From positions 351,700,203-351,764,202 of the forward strand of contig NC_081824.1 in the NCBI RefSeq assembly GCF_030867095.1: DNA of 64,000 bases, in the 5' to 3' direction. Position 1 is the stretch's first letter. Each line of letters opens with the position of its first letter. A program made the translations under genes and the position numbers. The stretch is from Alligator mississippiensis (lineage: Eukaryota; Chordata; Crocodylia; Alligatoridae). Below are positions 45,701 through 51,879 of the stretch, piece by piece. Below the pieces are notes generated by a model that worked only from the letters and a program-made list of their open reading frames with translations, was not told the origin of the DNA and did not search any database.

Positions 45701-46859
45701 GTATACAACTTAGCTTTGAAGGGAGCAAAAGCAAAGTCCAAACAAATGCTCCTGAGTCATTTGCTAACTCCTGCACACACTTTCCTCCTGATCAGAAATA
45801 CTGCAGAGTAATCTGGATAAAGATGTGGCTATTGTCATGTTAGCTGTCTTGACAAGCGCTTCTACCCTTTGTGCAGCGATACTGTCAGGACTGAAATATT
45901 CTTGTCTCTCACCCCTGTACCCTTCCTCCTTGGTCACTGTGTAAATTTTATTAGAGGGTTAATAAATTATTCGTTGGGATGGGCTACCTTGATGAACTGG
46001 CTTTTAAAGTATAAAAAATTACTTATTTGAGTAGCTAAATGAGGCTCCTCCACTGCCAGTACAAGTGCTTGGTTTTCCTTCGTTTACAGATGCTGGCAGT
46101 AGTATGCCAGCATGACAGGCAAATGTCAAGTATATTTGCATTTGAACAAAAAGTTATTTAAGTTCCTTTAAAGTAGAATTTTATATGAATCCCCTGGTGG
46201 TACTGAACAAAACACTGCTTATAAGGTTTATTTACTGAGGGTGTGTATGTAACTAACCTGTATGGGCCGCATTTCCCCTTCTCCCTATTCACAATAGATT
46301 GTGCTACATAGAACTGAGGAGAGCATAAGAGAGTTTGAATATACTTACTGTCTCACCACAGAACTTATTCCAGAATTAACTGCATGATTAAAAAAATGTA
46401 TGTTCATACTTCCCTCCAACATTACTGCTACTTGAGATCCTTCTGATATCCTTGGAGGCCCTGGGGGCAGGAGACTTGGGATCTGTTTCCAGTACTGCTG
46501 ATGGCTTTGTGCAATTTTAGTCTACTCAATGCTATCTTTATATGCTGCCACTTTTACCCTGTTTTTGAAACGGGGATGATGATTGTATTAATCCACCTTG
46601 GAGAAGTACTTGCATCTAAGAATGAAGCATGCTAGAATAGTGCTCTGTATCTCTGTTCACAATGGGGACTTTGGGTTCCACCTGTGCTTCTTTACATCTT
46701 TATGTGAAGTCTAGCAAGACTTTCATGTGCTTTGGAACTGAGTTTAACTATTAATATTCTTTGTCCTAGAAAATATTTACAGAACCTGGGAGTTTGTCCA
46801 TGGCAACAATTAACAAACTTCGAGAGACTTGTAGAGCAAAGCTGCTTGCTCAGGGATAA
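4864..46859 (+). CDS. GRTP1: GRTP1, 3' six coding exons (partial gene, 5' end outside window)
   Basis: Joined coding exons are 4864-5022, 12384-12508, 16102-16198, 44406-44578, 44702-44887 and 46770-46859. All have AG/GT borders and compatible phases, giving about 276 residues of one open frame ending in TAA. The protein matches growth hormone-regulated TBC protein 1. The TBC (Tre-2/Bub2/Cdc16) domain of this family accelerates GTP hydrolysis by Rab GTPases during membrane traffic. Both catalytic fingers are visible: the arginine in DMNRTFPDN (second exon) and the glutamine in GYCQGMN (second/third exon junction). Human GRTP1 is about 336 residues, so roughly 60 N-terminal codons are missing. 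I searched 1-4863 for the preceding exon and saw none. The Rab target is not readable from sequence. The gene converges on LAMP1 as in human. Identification is very secure. Confidence 0.97.
5023..8890 (+). other. GRTP1 intron, no recognised element
   Basis: AT-rich, non-coding. It contains a T-run near 5397-5412, an AAC-rich patch near 5530 and an AAAC repeat near 5805-5820. No exon or intact mobile element was recognised. Confidence 0.6.
8990..9950 (+). mobile_element. CR1-type LINE, 5'-truncated, decayed
   Basis: This is the 3' end of a chicken-repeat-1 (CR1) non-LTR retrotransposon. The reverse transcriptase motif FADDT is readable at 9062-9076. A frameshift follows before 9097. The C-terminal RT region then reads for 765 bases in one frame (KDLGVTMDNKINMSQECA, then DKLERVHQRATKRMRGLG), broken by a single TGA at 9454-9456 where the family usually has Trp. 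The 3' tail (GGACCAGATGACCTCCTCAG, then repeated TTCTATGA-like octamers near 9934-9948) is typical of CR1. The copy is dead. Confidence 0.93.
9951..10180. repeat. hAT-like MITE fragment, related to 58680-58955
   Basis: The right end reads GGTTGAGAATCACTG (10151-10165), like the terminal repeat of hAT elements beginning CAGTG-x-TTCTCAACC. Internal sequence (TGGTTTATCTTGTGAAT near 10050) resembles 58845-58865 in the same order. A possible left end, TACTTCTCAACC, lies at 8899-8910, so the CR1 may have inserted into this element. I found no target-site duplication. Confidence 0.45.
10181..12383 (+). other. GRTP1 intron, no recognised element
   Basis: AT-rich sequence without a supported gene or transposon. 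A short direct repeat (GAAATTCAAGT-type, near 11170-11210) is the only local structure I noted. Confidence 0.55.
12384..12508 (+). CDS. GRTP1: GRTP1 exon 2 of 6 in window (arginine finger)
   Basis: The acceptor is TTTCCCCTAG at 12374-12383 and the donor is GTATGT at 12509. The exon encodes DMNRTFPDNIQFRKTADPC, LQQTLYNVLVAYGHHNKA and VGYCQ. The motif I-x-x-D-x-x-RTFP spans this exon and the one before it and supplies the catalytic arginine of TBC GAPs. The closing YCQ supplies the glutamine finger. The exon ends on a codon boundary. Confidence 0.97.
12884..12900. repeat. (TA)n microsatellite
   Basis: An uninterrupted run of alternating T and A in the intron between GRTP1 window exons 2 and 3. 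Confidence 0.9.
13001..13215. mobile_element. Tc1/mariner-type MITE flanked by TA
   Basis: The left end CTCCTGACTTAACG and right end CGTTATGCAAGGAG form an imperfect inverted pair. TA dinucleotides lie immediately outside at 12999-13000 and 13216-13217. Internal sequence repeats the TTAACAT/TTACATT theme near both ends. The 215 bases carry no transposase. The TA duplication and end type suggest a Tc1/mariner (pogo/Tigger-like) derivative. Confidence 0.6.
13820..13935. repeat. AT-rich low-complexity tract
   Basis: Repeated ATATA, TATACAA and ATTATT units. Probably simple-sequence expansion. Confidence 0.7.
14030..14375 (+). mobile_element. CR1-type LINE 3' end, short copy
   Basis: The sequence follows CR1 C-terminal coding and tail order: AACCTTGAGAGGGTTCAGAG, GGCTGAGAGGTGATCTGGTG, then GGGTTGGACTTGATGATCTG, AAGGTCCCCTTCCAATCC and an ATCTATGAAT end. 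The copy is strongly 5'-truncated and belongs to a different CR1 subfamily from the one at 8990-9950. Confidence 0.88.
15110..15560 (+). pseudogene. Possible processed pseudogene of unknown parent
   Basis: A short open stretch from an ATG at 15130 reads MDAVIKLTGLREQNSCLHKQ then KGKRKTDPGNFSSF and a stop. A +1 shift continues KPVEIKKLDSNSGTFGFQNP and a hydrophobic run (HSILVLAVLFLLVL). Codon-like composition, lack of splice sites and interrupting stops suggest a decayed retrocopy. I do not recognise the parent gene, and chance cannot be excluded. Confidence 0.25.
16102..16198 (+). CDS. GRTP1: GRTP1 exon 3 of 6 in window
   Basis: The acceptor is TTTATTTCAG ending at 16101 and the donor is GTATGC at 16199. 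The exon encodes GMNFVAGYLILITKNEEE and SFWLLDALIGRILP, the hydrophobic helix after the YCQGMN glutamine finger. It ends with the first base of an Asp codon. The following intron is about 28.2 kb and holds most of the transposable-element load of the window. Confidence 0.97.
16840..16864. repeat. Poly(A) tract
   Basis: A run of A of more than 20 bases in the 28-kb GRTP1 intron. Confidence 0.9.
17103..19437 (+). mobile_element. Penelope-like retroelement (RT + GIY-YIG endonuclease), degenerate
   Basis: A 13-base duplication (CTAAATAAGAAAA) flanks the element at 17090-17102 and 19438-19450. Coding runs 17217-19133: an N-terminal part (IVIKPADKGGAIVILNR), reverse transcriptase blocks (FYMLPKIHKQGNPGRPI, ATMDVTSLYTNIP, LYLRYIDDIFIIW with the catalytic YIDD), then a Cys-rich motif (CHDKKCKTC) and a GIY-YIG endonuclease (VIYLIQC, KYVGET, LRTRMNAH). 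The frame is broken by frameshifts near 17470 and 17860 and by stops near 17964 and at 18417-18419. These elements copy themselves through an endonuclease-primed RT reaction. The 5' end looks truncated. The copy is inactive. Confidence 0.95.
17217..19133 (+). pseudogene. Penelope-like RT/GIY-YIG open reading frame, broken
   Basis: Four open segments cover the frame: 17217-17528, 17545-17931, 17982-18419 and 18504-19133. The first, third and fourth share one frame and the second is shifted. The last segment (209 codons) is intact and carries the linker (TYHPFLEPVWKILKQLQPIL), the CxxC-type cluster and GIY-YIG. With only two frameshifts and two nonsense codons over 1.9 kb, the insertion is moderately young compared with the surrounding decayed LINEs. 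Confidence 0.9.
20133..20544. mobile_element. Harbinger-like MITE with TTA duplication
   Basis: The left end GGGTGAAGTTACATGTTACA pairs with the inverted right end GAGTGAAGTTACACATTACA. TTA flanks both sides at 20130-20132 and 20545-20547. A 3-base TTA/TWA duplication with such ends is the hallmark of PIF/Harbinger MITEs, a type reported to be abundant in crocodilians (Chompy). No coding sequence is present. Confidence 0.72.
20565..21530 (-). mobile_element. Antisense CR1/L3-like LINE 3' region, split by a MITE
   Basis: The plus strand reads as the complement of a common sauropsid LINE 3' region: GTGACCAGAACTGTATATTG, TCACTAGTGCCTTGTACAAA, GATGCATCCAAGGATTATG, then after the MITE CCCCAAATACATGACCTTTC and GGATTTCATCCTGTTTCTA. 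The phrases follow the order I recall for turtle/crocodilian copies. The element is interrupted at 21065-21244 by a later insertion. Family name is from memory. Confidence 0.65.
21065..21244. mobile_element. Palindromic hAT-type MITE, perfect 8-bp duplication
   Basis: The flanking 8-mer CTGATGAG is identical at 21057-21064 and 21245-21252. The ends read CAGGGATCC and GGATCCCTG. Almost the whole 180 bases form one inverted repeat around ATTAAAATTTTAAT near 21148-21162 (arms include GTAACCCCAAATCCACTTTT). The transcript would fold into a long hairpin. A second copy of the family is at 30210-30446. Confidence 0.85.
21737..23150. repeat. Large foldback: two inverted arms of ~150-bp tandem units
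   Basis: The left arm (21737-22425) holds four tandem units marked by AAGTTTCAAGGAGATCGGTG-type cores at about 21857, 22000, 22147 and 22302. The right arm (22575-23150) holds three units in inverse orientation (CACCGATCTTCTTGAAACTT at about 22840, others at 22668 and 22995). The outer parts also match inversely: CATAGGGTAAAATGGGGAAA near 21743 against the complement of CCCCCATTAAACCCTATGG near 23120-23140. Unit-like spacing is 143-155 bases. A poly(C) run lies at 22807-22828. No protein or mobile-element end was identified with certainty. Confidence 0.8.
22807..22829. repeat. Poly(C) run inside foldback arm
   Basis: More than 20 consecutive C replace the shorter G-run seen at the matching position of the opposite arm (near 22176-22182), so the run expanded after the arms formed. 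Confidence 0.85.
23151..25810 (+). other. GRTP1 intron, no recognised element
   Basis: AT-rich intronic sequence. I saw no exon, hairpin RNA or clear transposon. Confidence 0.5.
25815..26215 (+). mobile_element. CR1-type LINE 3' tail, interrupted by a hAT MITE
   Basis: The tail GGGGGCTGGACCAGATAATG, GGTTTCTTCCAGCCCCACTT, TCCTATGGTTCT (to about 26205) is CR1. The part before the inserted MITE (GCAAAGTTTTAGGAATAAG) and the part after it (TAGACAAACACTTGTCTAGG) join into normal CR1 order. Confidence 0.75.
25844..26091. mobile_element. hAT-type MITE nested in CR1
   Basis: The ends are CAATGATTCTCAACC and GAGAACCACTG. The flanking 8-mers AGTTAGAC (25836-25843) and GGTTAGAC (26092-26099) match at seven of eight bases. 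Length is 248 bases without coding sequence. It inserted into the CR1 copy that surrounds it. Confidence 0.78.
26585..27180 (-). mobile_element. Antisense CR1/L3-like LINE fragment, old
   Basis: Plus-strand phrases such as AGTGGTTAATTGGCTTCACT, CCTAATTTCTAATCTGACCT, CTTCTAGCCATTG, CAAGTCACCTCTTGAACTTC and ATAAGCCAAGCTGTTAAAG follow the order of a widespread turtle/crocodilian LINE 3' region read in antisense. Divergence is high. Exact family not determined. Confidence 0.55.
27676..27704. repeat. (GT)n microsatellite
   Basis: About 14 uninterrupted GT dinucleotides. Confidence 0.95.
27705..28956 (+). other. GRTP1 intron, no recognised element
   Basis: AT-rich, stop-filled sequence. Nothing recognised. 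Confidence 0.5.
28965..29783. mobile_element. hAT element copy 1 of a four-copy family (GC-rich core)
   Basis: The ends read GAGGGGTGAGCAG and TTGTCTGCCCCCG, a decayed form of CAGGGGTGGGCAA and its inverse. The flanking 8-mers CTTTAGAG (28957-28964) and GTTTAGAG (29784-29791) match at seven of eight bases. The right part (GGCGGGCTGGATCCAGCCTG, GGGCTGTATTTTGTCTGCCC) is homologous to the right end of 32050-33722. The GC-rich core opens long chance frames on both strands, none of which resembles a protein. Confidence 0.8.
30210..30446. mobile_element. Palindromic hAT-type MITE, second copy
   Basis: The ends TAGGGATCTTGG and CCAGGATCCCTG, and the arms (AAAAGTAACGCAAAATCCAC against GTGAATTTTGGGTTACTTT), match the family at 21065-21244. 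The centre is expanded by a CA/CG microsatellite (about 30307-30334) and an AGAG stretch. The target duplication is not clear (ATAATCAG against GCAATGAG). Confidence 0.72.
30447..32041 (+). other. GRTP1 intron, no recognised element
   Basis: Non-coding. It contains a T-run at about 30828-30842. The 126-codon frame at 31038-31418 looks like chance. Confidence 0.5.
32050..33722. mobile_element. hAT element copy 2, 1.7 kb, perfect 8-bp duplication
   Basis: The ends CAGGGGCAGGCAA and TTGCCCACCCCTG are inverted repeats. TCCTAGAG is repeated exactly at 32042-32049 and 33723-33730. The interior carries a GC-rich tandem-like block at about 32580-33560 (recurring TCCTGAGCAGC and CACGTGGCTCAGC). A second hAT-like end (CAGGGATAGGCAAC, about 32308) hints at a nested or composite copy. 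No transposase was found, and the 248-codon minus frame is low-complexity. Confidence 0.88.
34109..34450. repeat. hAT-like fragment and GT/CG-rich simple repeat
   Basis: The left part CATGGCTGTCCAACTGGTGG, followed by GCCCACGGGCTGAATGCA, resembles the left end of the element at 54505 (CTTGTCCAACATACGGCCCA). An alternating purine-pyrimidine run lies at 34338-34371. I found no right end. Confidence 0.45.
35640..36135 (+). repeat. Very old CR1/LINE fragment
   Basis: Order of phrases recalls a CR1 reverse transcriptase interior: AATTGTTAATAAACTGGAGA, then GAGAGAGGATATTGACTAGA, CTACTCAATATTTTTGTAAA, and GTGTGCTGATGAAATTGGAT corresponding to the region before FADDT. Strongly diverged, no open frame. 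Confidence 0.4.
36136..38614 (+). other. GRTP1 intron, no recognised element
   Basis: Mostly AT-rich. A GC-richer patch at 36595-36900 (GGTCTGTGGGCTG, TCCAGATCCAGCCAGG) may be a decayed hAT copy, but I found no ends. Confidence 0.4.
38618..39947. mobile_element. TIR-bounded non-autonomous DNA transposon, 1.3 kb
   Basis: The left end GGGTGCATCCACACATGCAA matches the inverted right end GGGTGCATCCAGACAAGCGC. CAT occurs on both outer sides (38615-38617 and 39948-39950), consistent with a 3-base duplication. The interior is GC-rich and holds no transposase. Superfamily is uncertain; the short duplication would suit Harbinger. Confidence 0.55.
40081..40842 (+). mobile_element. Solo LTR of an endogenous retrovirus or LTR retrotransposon
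   Basis: The element runs from TGTCATGACC to GCCTGCACA, the canonical TG...CA form, and TTATC is repeated exactly at 40076-40080 and 40843-40847. A TATA-like box (TATAAGAG, 40367-40374) stands near mid-LTR, and the region after it is GC-rich. A possible AGTAAA variant poly(A) signal lies near 40695. No internal gag/pol/env sequence flanks it, so it is a recombined solo LTR. A 5-base duplication suits ERV3-like or gypsy-like integrases. Confidence 0.82.
41215..43110. repeat. GC-rich foldback with an LTR in its loop
   Basis: The left arm (about 41300-41640) and right arm (about 42740-43090) match in inverse orientation over several hundred bases. For example, GGAGGATTAGTCTCCCCTCT at 41434 equals the complement of the sequence near 42965-42985, and AATAGGCCCCTGCTGTCCCC near 41511 that near 42890-42905. 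The LTR-like segment at 42047-42707 sits between the arms. Open frames here (up to 193 codons) are GC-driven shadows. Confidence 0.72.
42047..42707 (-). mobile_element. Antisense LTR, probable solo LTR
   Basis: In the minus sense a TATA box (TATAAAA, complement of 42199-42205) is followed about 70 bases later by AATAAA (complement of 42127-42132). This is the U3-R-U5 spacing of a retroviral LTR. Candidate termini are TGTGG/CCACA at 42047 and 42707, or TGTCTAG/CTACA at 42076 and 42700. I could not confirm a target-site duplication. No internal retroviral coding sequence is present. Confidence 0.6.
43228..43565. repeat. Two SINE-like (tRNA-type) fragments, tentative
   Basis: The minus strand of 43266-43420 reads like a tRNA-derived SINE head (CTTAGTTATTAGAGCATTTG, then a GGTTACAGGCTCAAATTCCC B-box-like stretch). 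The plus strand at 43505-43560 reads similarly (GTGGTTGGGACAGTCACCTG). Both are degenerate. Confidence 0.35.
43730..44085. repeat. GC-rich minisatellite-like block
   Basis: Recurring GTGGGTGGTC and GCCAACACTGCC/GCCAGCG motifs at intervals of about 60-65 bases (43825, 43880, 43925), then two copies of GCTACCTGCAGGAGCTC (43983 and 44030). CpG content is unusually high for this intron. It ends about 320 bases before GRTP1 exon 44406-44578. Confidence 0.6.
44406..44578 (+). CDS. GRTP1: GRTP1 exon 4 of 6 in window
   Basis: The acceptor is CTCCAAAG ending at 44405 and the donor is GTAAGA at 44579. The exon encodes DFYSPEMMGLKMDQEVLGEL, VKMKVPAVAELMDRHGVMWT and LVMSRWFICLFIDILPVE. The segment SRWFICLF-x-D-x-LP is a conserved C-terminal block of TBC domains. 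Phase matches both neighbours. Only a 123-bp intron separates it from the next exon. Confidence 0.97.
44702..44887 (+). CDS. GRTP1: GRTP1 exon 5 of 6 in window
   Basis: The acceptor is CCCCCTATAG ending at 44701 and the donor is GTAAGT at 44888. The exon has 62 full codons encoding TVLRIWDCLFYEGSKILFRV, ALTLIKQHQASILEATNFPD and ICDKFKEITKGMFVTECHTF, then ME. The R-I-W-D-x-L-x-x-EG motif is the typical C-terminal TBC signature. Confidence 0.97.
44888..46769 (+). other. Last GRTP1 intron with MIR-like SINE relics
   Basis: The stretch 45530-45650 matches the core of MIR/CORE-type SINEs (TATATGACCTTGGGCAAATC, TGTGCCTCAGTTTTTCCCTA). A weaker copy may lie at 46450-46620 (GGCAGGAGACTTGGGATCTG). The rest is unremarkable AT-rich intron. 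Confidence 0.55.
45500..45685 (+). repeat. MIR-like ancient SINE
   Basis: The order AGTCGGAGCTCGGTTCTG, TCAGCCACGGACTT, GACCTTGGGCAAATCATTTC, CCTCAGTTTTTCCC is characteristic of the MIR family found across amniotes. It is old and diverged. Confidence 0.7.
46770..46859 (+). CDS. GRTP1: GRTP1 terminal coding exon with stop
   Basis: The acceptor is TTTGTCCTAG ending at 46769. The exon encodes KIFTEPGSLSMATINKLRET and CRAKLLAQG and stops at TAA (46857-46859). The LLAQG end matches the known C terminus of GRTP1. The 3' UTR follows directly. Confidence 0.97.
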   Translation, partial: KIFTEPGSLSMATINKLRETCRAKLLAQG

Positions 46860-47250
46860 CTTGCGAGTATTTACGGGCTGATTGGCTGCTACAGAAATTG
46901 ACACATTCCTCCTCTGAAATTGCACTGACTGAACACAATTTCTAATCTTTCCTTGAGTGTTAACTGACACTTGACCAATTTTTCCTGCCTTTCAAGTAAG
47001 TGTTGTCAACACTCTTTGTACTATATGTCTGTAGTACATTTGGTAACTGGATTTATTTTTTAATGGTTTAAAATATGATCAGACTGTTTCAATGTGAGGA
47101 TACTCCTTTAAATAGTCACTCCTTTGTTTTCCTTCAGGGCATTTTGTAATGTTTGAGCAAGTAGATATATAGGGTTACATCATGGATTGTGTGTATTAAT
47201 CATGACACCACAGTCATTTGTACAAAATAAATACTATTTATTTGTCAAAG
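46860..47250 (+). terminator. GRTP1: GRTP1 3' UTR and poly(A) signal
   Basis: Sequence after the stop codon shows no further frame. A canonical AATAAA lies at 47226-47231 and a T-rich stretch follows, so cleavage near 47250 is expected. This gives a 3' UTR of about 390 bases. The exact cleavage point is inferred. Confidence 0.75.
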
Positions 47251-47977
47251 CCTCTTTCTTGCAGTTAAATATTTGTTATGAGTGTGGTGGTGTCTGACTC
47301 CCAGCATCTTCAGTGACAGTCTTTAGAGAAAAGGTCTACTGAAAATAACAGGCCAGTAGCATTATCATTATTGAATCAACACATAGCAGTTCCTAGGCAC
47401 TTCAAACAAATAAGCACGTTCTCCATCCCAGGGCAGGAAGAGCTGAAGGAAAAAAAAAGGCTGCAGTTCTTGTAGGCTGCAGCCAGGTACAGACATTACA
47501 CTTTTACCAGTATAAAAGAACAGAAGTTTGGTGCATGCAGACTGGCTTAAAAATGGCAGAACCTGGTCTAAGATGTGAGCTTCCCCCCACCCCGCCAGGG
47601 CCAAGGGCAAATGTGTGTTCTGGTCCCTACTGCTCTAAACTGTTGCTTATGGAAAGCCATGCAACTTGTATCTATTCCACCTTGGGCTTTTTAAATGTCA
47701 GTACCTAAGTCTGCATGTTAGTTTAAGAGATCTGAGTTATGTAATGGGAGAGGGATAGCAATGGGGTTGAACAAATGGGCTTGAGGCAGAGCAGGAATCC
47801 AGGGTGCAGGCAAGGAAGCTTAAAGAGCCTGAAACTCAGAATGGTAAGTGCAATCTGCACTTGCCCCTGGTGCTATATAGCTGACTTGCCTCTCAAGCAG
47901 TGCTTGAGCCCCTAGCTGTGTCACATGCCTGGGGACACAGCAGACTGCTGTATCAGCTGCATAATCACAGTAACAAG

Positions 47978-48638
47978 TAGGGATACACTGATAGAGATTT
48001 TTTTTTGACCAATACCGATAGCTGACTTTTAAGGCATATCAGGTGACATCATCTGATTTTCAACACATAGCCCAGCTGGACAGGGCTGTGCTCGGGGTAG
48101 GCAGCATCTGCTTTGGGAGTGGGGCAGGGGGCAGCAGCCACCCCAAAATTCACTGTAGCCTCCCCAGTTCCTCCTCCAGGCACTGCCCCAGCCCCAGCCT
48201 GCAGCAGCAGCCCACCCTGTGTGCAGATCCAGGGCACATGCCCCTCATGCCCTCCCAGGGGTGCAAGGTCATATATTGAAGTCAGTGACTGATATGGGAA
48301 CAGCAGCAGGAACCACCCCCTGGATGAGCCGTGGCTGTCCTGGGCCCTGCCCCAGCTGGGCAGTGTCCGCTTCAGCCCCACTCCCTCCCTCACTGCAGGG
48401 GCCTCCATCTGTGCCCCCATGCCCCTTCCCTCCCCTTCCACCACACCAGACTTGCCAGCTGGACACAGCTCTCCAAGCTGCCAGGTTGTGCTTCTTGCTG
48501 CCTATGTGCTGTGCTACAGCTGCACACGTGCATGGGGCATTTATCGGCCACATCAGGCAAAAAAAGCTGATTTCCAGTACAGTAATTTTTCTTTATATCA
48601 GTGCCAATCCAATTGGACCAATGTATCAGTGCACCTTT
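47978..48638. mobile_element. hAT-like element with TGCACTGAT-type ends
   Basis: The left end TAGGGATACACTGATAGAG pairs with the inverted right end AAAGGTGCACTGATACATTG. The ends resemble vertebrate hAT elements beginning CAGGGGTGCACCGAT. The interior is GC-rich and non-coding. No clean 8-base duplication was seen, so the borders are approximate. Confidence 0.55.
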
Positions 48639-50882
48639 ACAAACAAGGAACTAACTATGGGCAGGGAGATGCTTCTTTTAGTCCTTCCATCTCTGCTCTT
48701 CGGAGGTTAGTACAGAGCAGTGCTGTAGCAGGACTACAGTAAATAAGACACAATGGCACAATAGGTCAGCGCTCCTAATTCTGCATCTTTGCTCAGTCCA
48801 AGACTAAGGTATTCAAGTAACCCCAGCTTGTGGGGTTTCTCAGGCTTTCTAGCCAGGGTGATACCTCCTCCACTCCACTAGTCTGTGGCAGGCTGAGGCT
48901 GGGCCTGAGTGCACTGCCACCCAACATGTGCATCTTTTCTTACTTTTCCTGATGGGGCAGTTGCTGGCTTGTCGGCCTAGTCATCCTGGCAGTTTTCCTT
49001 TGCTAGCAATCCCTCTCACCAGCCTCTTCTCAGTCTGATCCCTTGTACTTTTAGAGCCCTCTACTGGTCAGACTCTTTCCATCCTTTTCATACTGGATTC
49101 TGATCCCACTCCAAAATAAGGCAGAGCAGAGTTATTAGATATGTAAGAGTCCATGCTGGGCTCCTAGGAGACAGTAAAGCACCTGCAGAAGGGGGTGTCT
49201 GTATGGTTTGTGTGGGGTAGCCGCTGGTCTGGCTAATCTAGGTACAGAGCCTTCTGTAATAGTGCTGTGGAGTAAAGGGTCTATTCTACTCACAGCAGGT
49301 GAATGGGGTGATGTAGTTGAATCTTAACCTGATTTCCAGTCCAGCTGTAGCAGGATGGATTAAATGACGTTTCTTTTCATTATGCATTGACTGTTGCTCA
49401 TTAGTACCACTAATGAGAATCCTTCTTAAGTGTAACAGGCCTTGTTATTGCCCTTCATGTTATTCTACAGCTGAAGAAACAAATCCTTCCTTTGATGGTT
49501 TTTATCTCTAAGTGGTTCCTTTTCCTTTGGCTGTTTACATCTTTTTTTGCAAGCTTGTTCCATCTTACTACAATTAGAATTTCTTACTCACTGAATCCTC
49601 TGCTATCAACATGGATGTTTTGCAGGATTGCTTCCCTGTTATACTCCTTGAGGTTAATTGAGCTTTTCCATTTCCTTTTTAAAGGCTAGATGCAGCCAGT
49701 CATTAGGTACCATCCTCTCTCTGTTTTTTGTAACCCTCTGGTCCTTGCCTCTGCTATGAGACCTGGACTACAGTTATGCTAGGCTCTTTAATCCAAAAAT
49801 CATACTTTAAATACTAGCTGGCACTAGGAAAAAACAACTCCCTCTTCTTTCCACTTACCCCCACAAAGCTGGGTTTTTGGGCCCTGTGAAATTTGAGACT
49901 TATTTCCTTGCCTCTCCTCCCTTCTTTTTCTGAACTGGATCAGTGTGGGCTAAGTTGAAGCAGAAAGGGACAGGGTGTCACAAAGCTTTTTACTGAATGG
50001 TCTGAAGAACTGGCCACAAAGTAACTTACTATTTGCAACTAGGTGCCCTGACCCTTACTGTCCATCTATTAAATAGGAGCCAGAGTGGTGTTAGCGCACT
50101 GTTACAGTGCATGAAATCAGGTCCTGATCAGCAGAGTGGCAGCCCTGTCCTGCCCTGCTCCCACCCCCTTTGCTTTGGTGGATATGTTGCAGGTGCAAGT
50201 ATCCTTCTTCTCCTGTGTAAATCAAGGCTCCTGAAAGAGATAAATCAATCGTATGCAGGAGGATTTGGGGGCTCAGGCAGTTCACATAAAAACCAACAGG
50301 AGGAGGCAGAGAGATGGAGCAGGGGTGGCAAGCTGTTTTAGCAAGCTGTTACCAACAACCTGGCTCTCCTTCTGTCCAAGTTTCTGTGTGACTCAGGCCT
50401 TCAACATTGGCAGTTCTTTGCAACCAAGACATAATAAAGATTAAGCAAGGTCTGCAAGGGCTTACTAGTGTGCAGCTAATACATTTACACTTACTGTACA
50501 AAGCTGTACCTAGTCCCAAGCAGGTATAGCATTTTAATAGAGCTTAAGACTAATATTATTCTTCTTAAATTAGTAATTTAAGTCTTTCAGTGCTACTTGG
50601 AAATAAGGGGTTGTGTGACCAGTCAGATAGTGCAGGTCAGAGGCAAGTAAGCACTAGGACCTAGTTGCTGTCTCTTTCCCTTTCCCCCTGCTCAGCTGTT
50701 CTGCAGCAGTGCCAGAGCCCAGCTGCCTCCACTGCTAAAGCCATAGCTCTATAGGACTGATCCACAGGCTTCACAGGGGTTGGCAACCTGCAGTCCTTGG
50801 GATGAATCTAGCTTAAGACAGAAGAGTTGAGAGGAAAATAAACCAGTACTTCATAACTTGTTCTTTTAGTGTTAAGCTAGTA

Positions 50883-51739
50883 CAGGGGCAGGCAAAATAC
50901 AGCCTGAAGGTCGGATTTGGCCTGCTAGGCCATTCTATCCAGCCCATGGGGCACCTAAACAGTTTAGAAAATTAATGTGCGTCTGCTTCTGGCTGTCTGT
51001 CAAAGATGGTAGGAGCCAGGGAGAGCAAGGCCAGCTCAGCCCTGCTCCCCTGCCCCCCCCAGAAGTCTCTGCATGCCCCAGCTTTCATGCTTCCTTGCTC
51101 CAGCACCACATGGCCCTGGGCTGCACTGTGGGAGCATGGGGCTATGCAAGTACCCCAGGGCAAGGAGGAGCAGGAGCATGCATGTTCATAGGGCAAGTTC
51201 TACAAGCACACCTCACCAAACACATGCACCTACACCTCCCTTGCACTGCCATGCATGCAGATCCCCAGCCACCCCATACCCCCACCACCCCACATCACCA
51301 TATACACACTCCCTCACTCCACACCCACACCTATCCACCCCTTCACAACCCCTCCCACACACATACAGTGGGGGGTGGATACTTAAAACTTCATTTTAAG
51401 CTATTGTGCAATCACCTTTGTGTATGCTACACATGTAAACCAGGACAATTTTTTAAAAATTAAATTAATGAACATTGTAGATGTTTGATTTTTAGAATAT
51501 AATTTGGTGTTTTTCTGGTTTTGAGATGGCAAAACCCCTTGCTGAAAGGAGTATTGGGGGGGGGGGCAAGGGGAGGGACTTCCGGTGGCAAAGGCTGGGG
51601 ATTAGGGGGTGGGAACTTCCAGTCAAGATGGTGACCAGAGGGCAGGGTACCTGTCAAGGGGCAAGGCTATCCATGCAGCCCTCAACAGGTTGCTAAAACC
51701 CAGTAAGTGGCACTCTGTCCAAAATAATTGCCTACCCCG
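50883..51739. mobile_element. hAT element copy 3, perfect 8-bp duplication, opposite orientation
   Basis: The ends CAGGGGCAGGCAA and TTGCCTACCCCG are inverted repeats. AGCTAGTA is repeated exactly at 50875-50882 and 51740-51747. Its left end (GGCCTGCTAGGCCATTCTAT) is the complement of the right end of 32050-33722, so it lies in the other direction. A C/A-rich tract (CACACCC, about 51200-51365) fills the middle. Confidence 0.87.
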
Positions 51740-51879
51740 AGCTAGTAGGACCTACTTGCCAGGAGTTTAGAGTTGTAGAATCTCCAGACTAATTTAAGAG
51801 TGTGTAGCTGTGCAGGAAGCTTAGTTTGCTATTTGACTGGAAATACCTGAAAGCAAGGTAGTGACAGATCATATACAGA

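Larger units (their letters stand above)
47251..51879. other. Intergenic region between GRTP1 and LAMP1 3' ends
   Basis: About 4.6 kb between convergent poly(A) sites. It holds two hAT-related elements (47978-48638 and 50883-51739), and otherwise non-coding sequence with no supported gene. Confidence 0.7.
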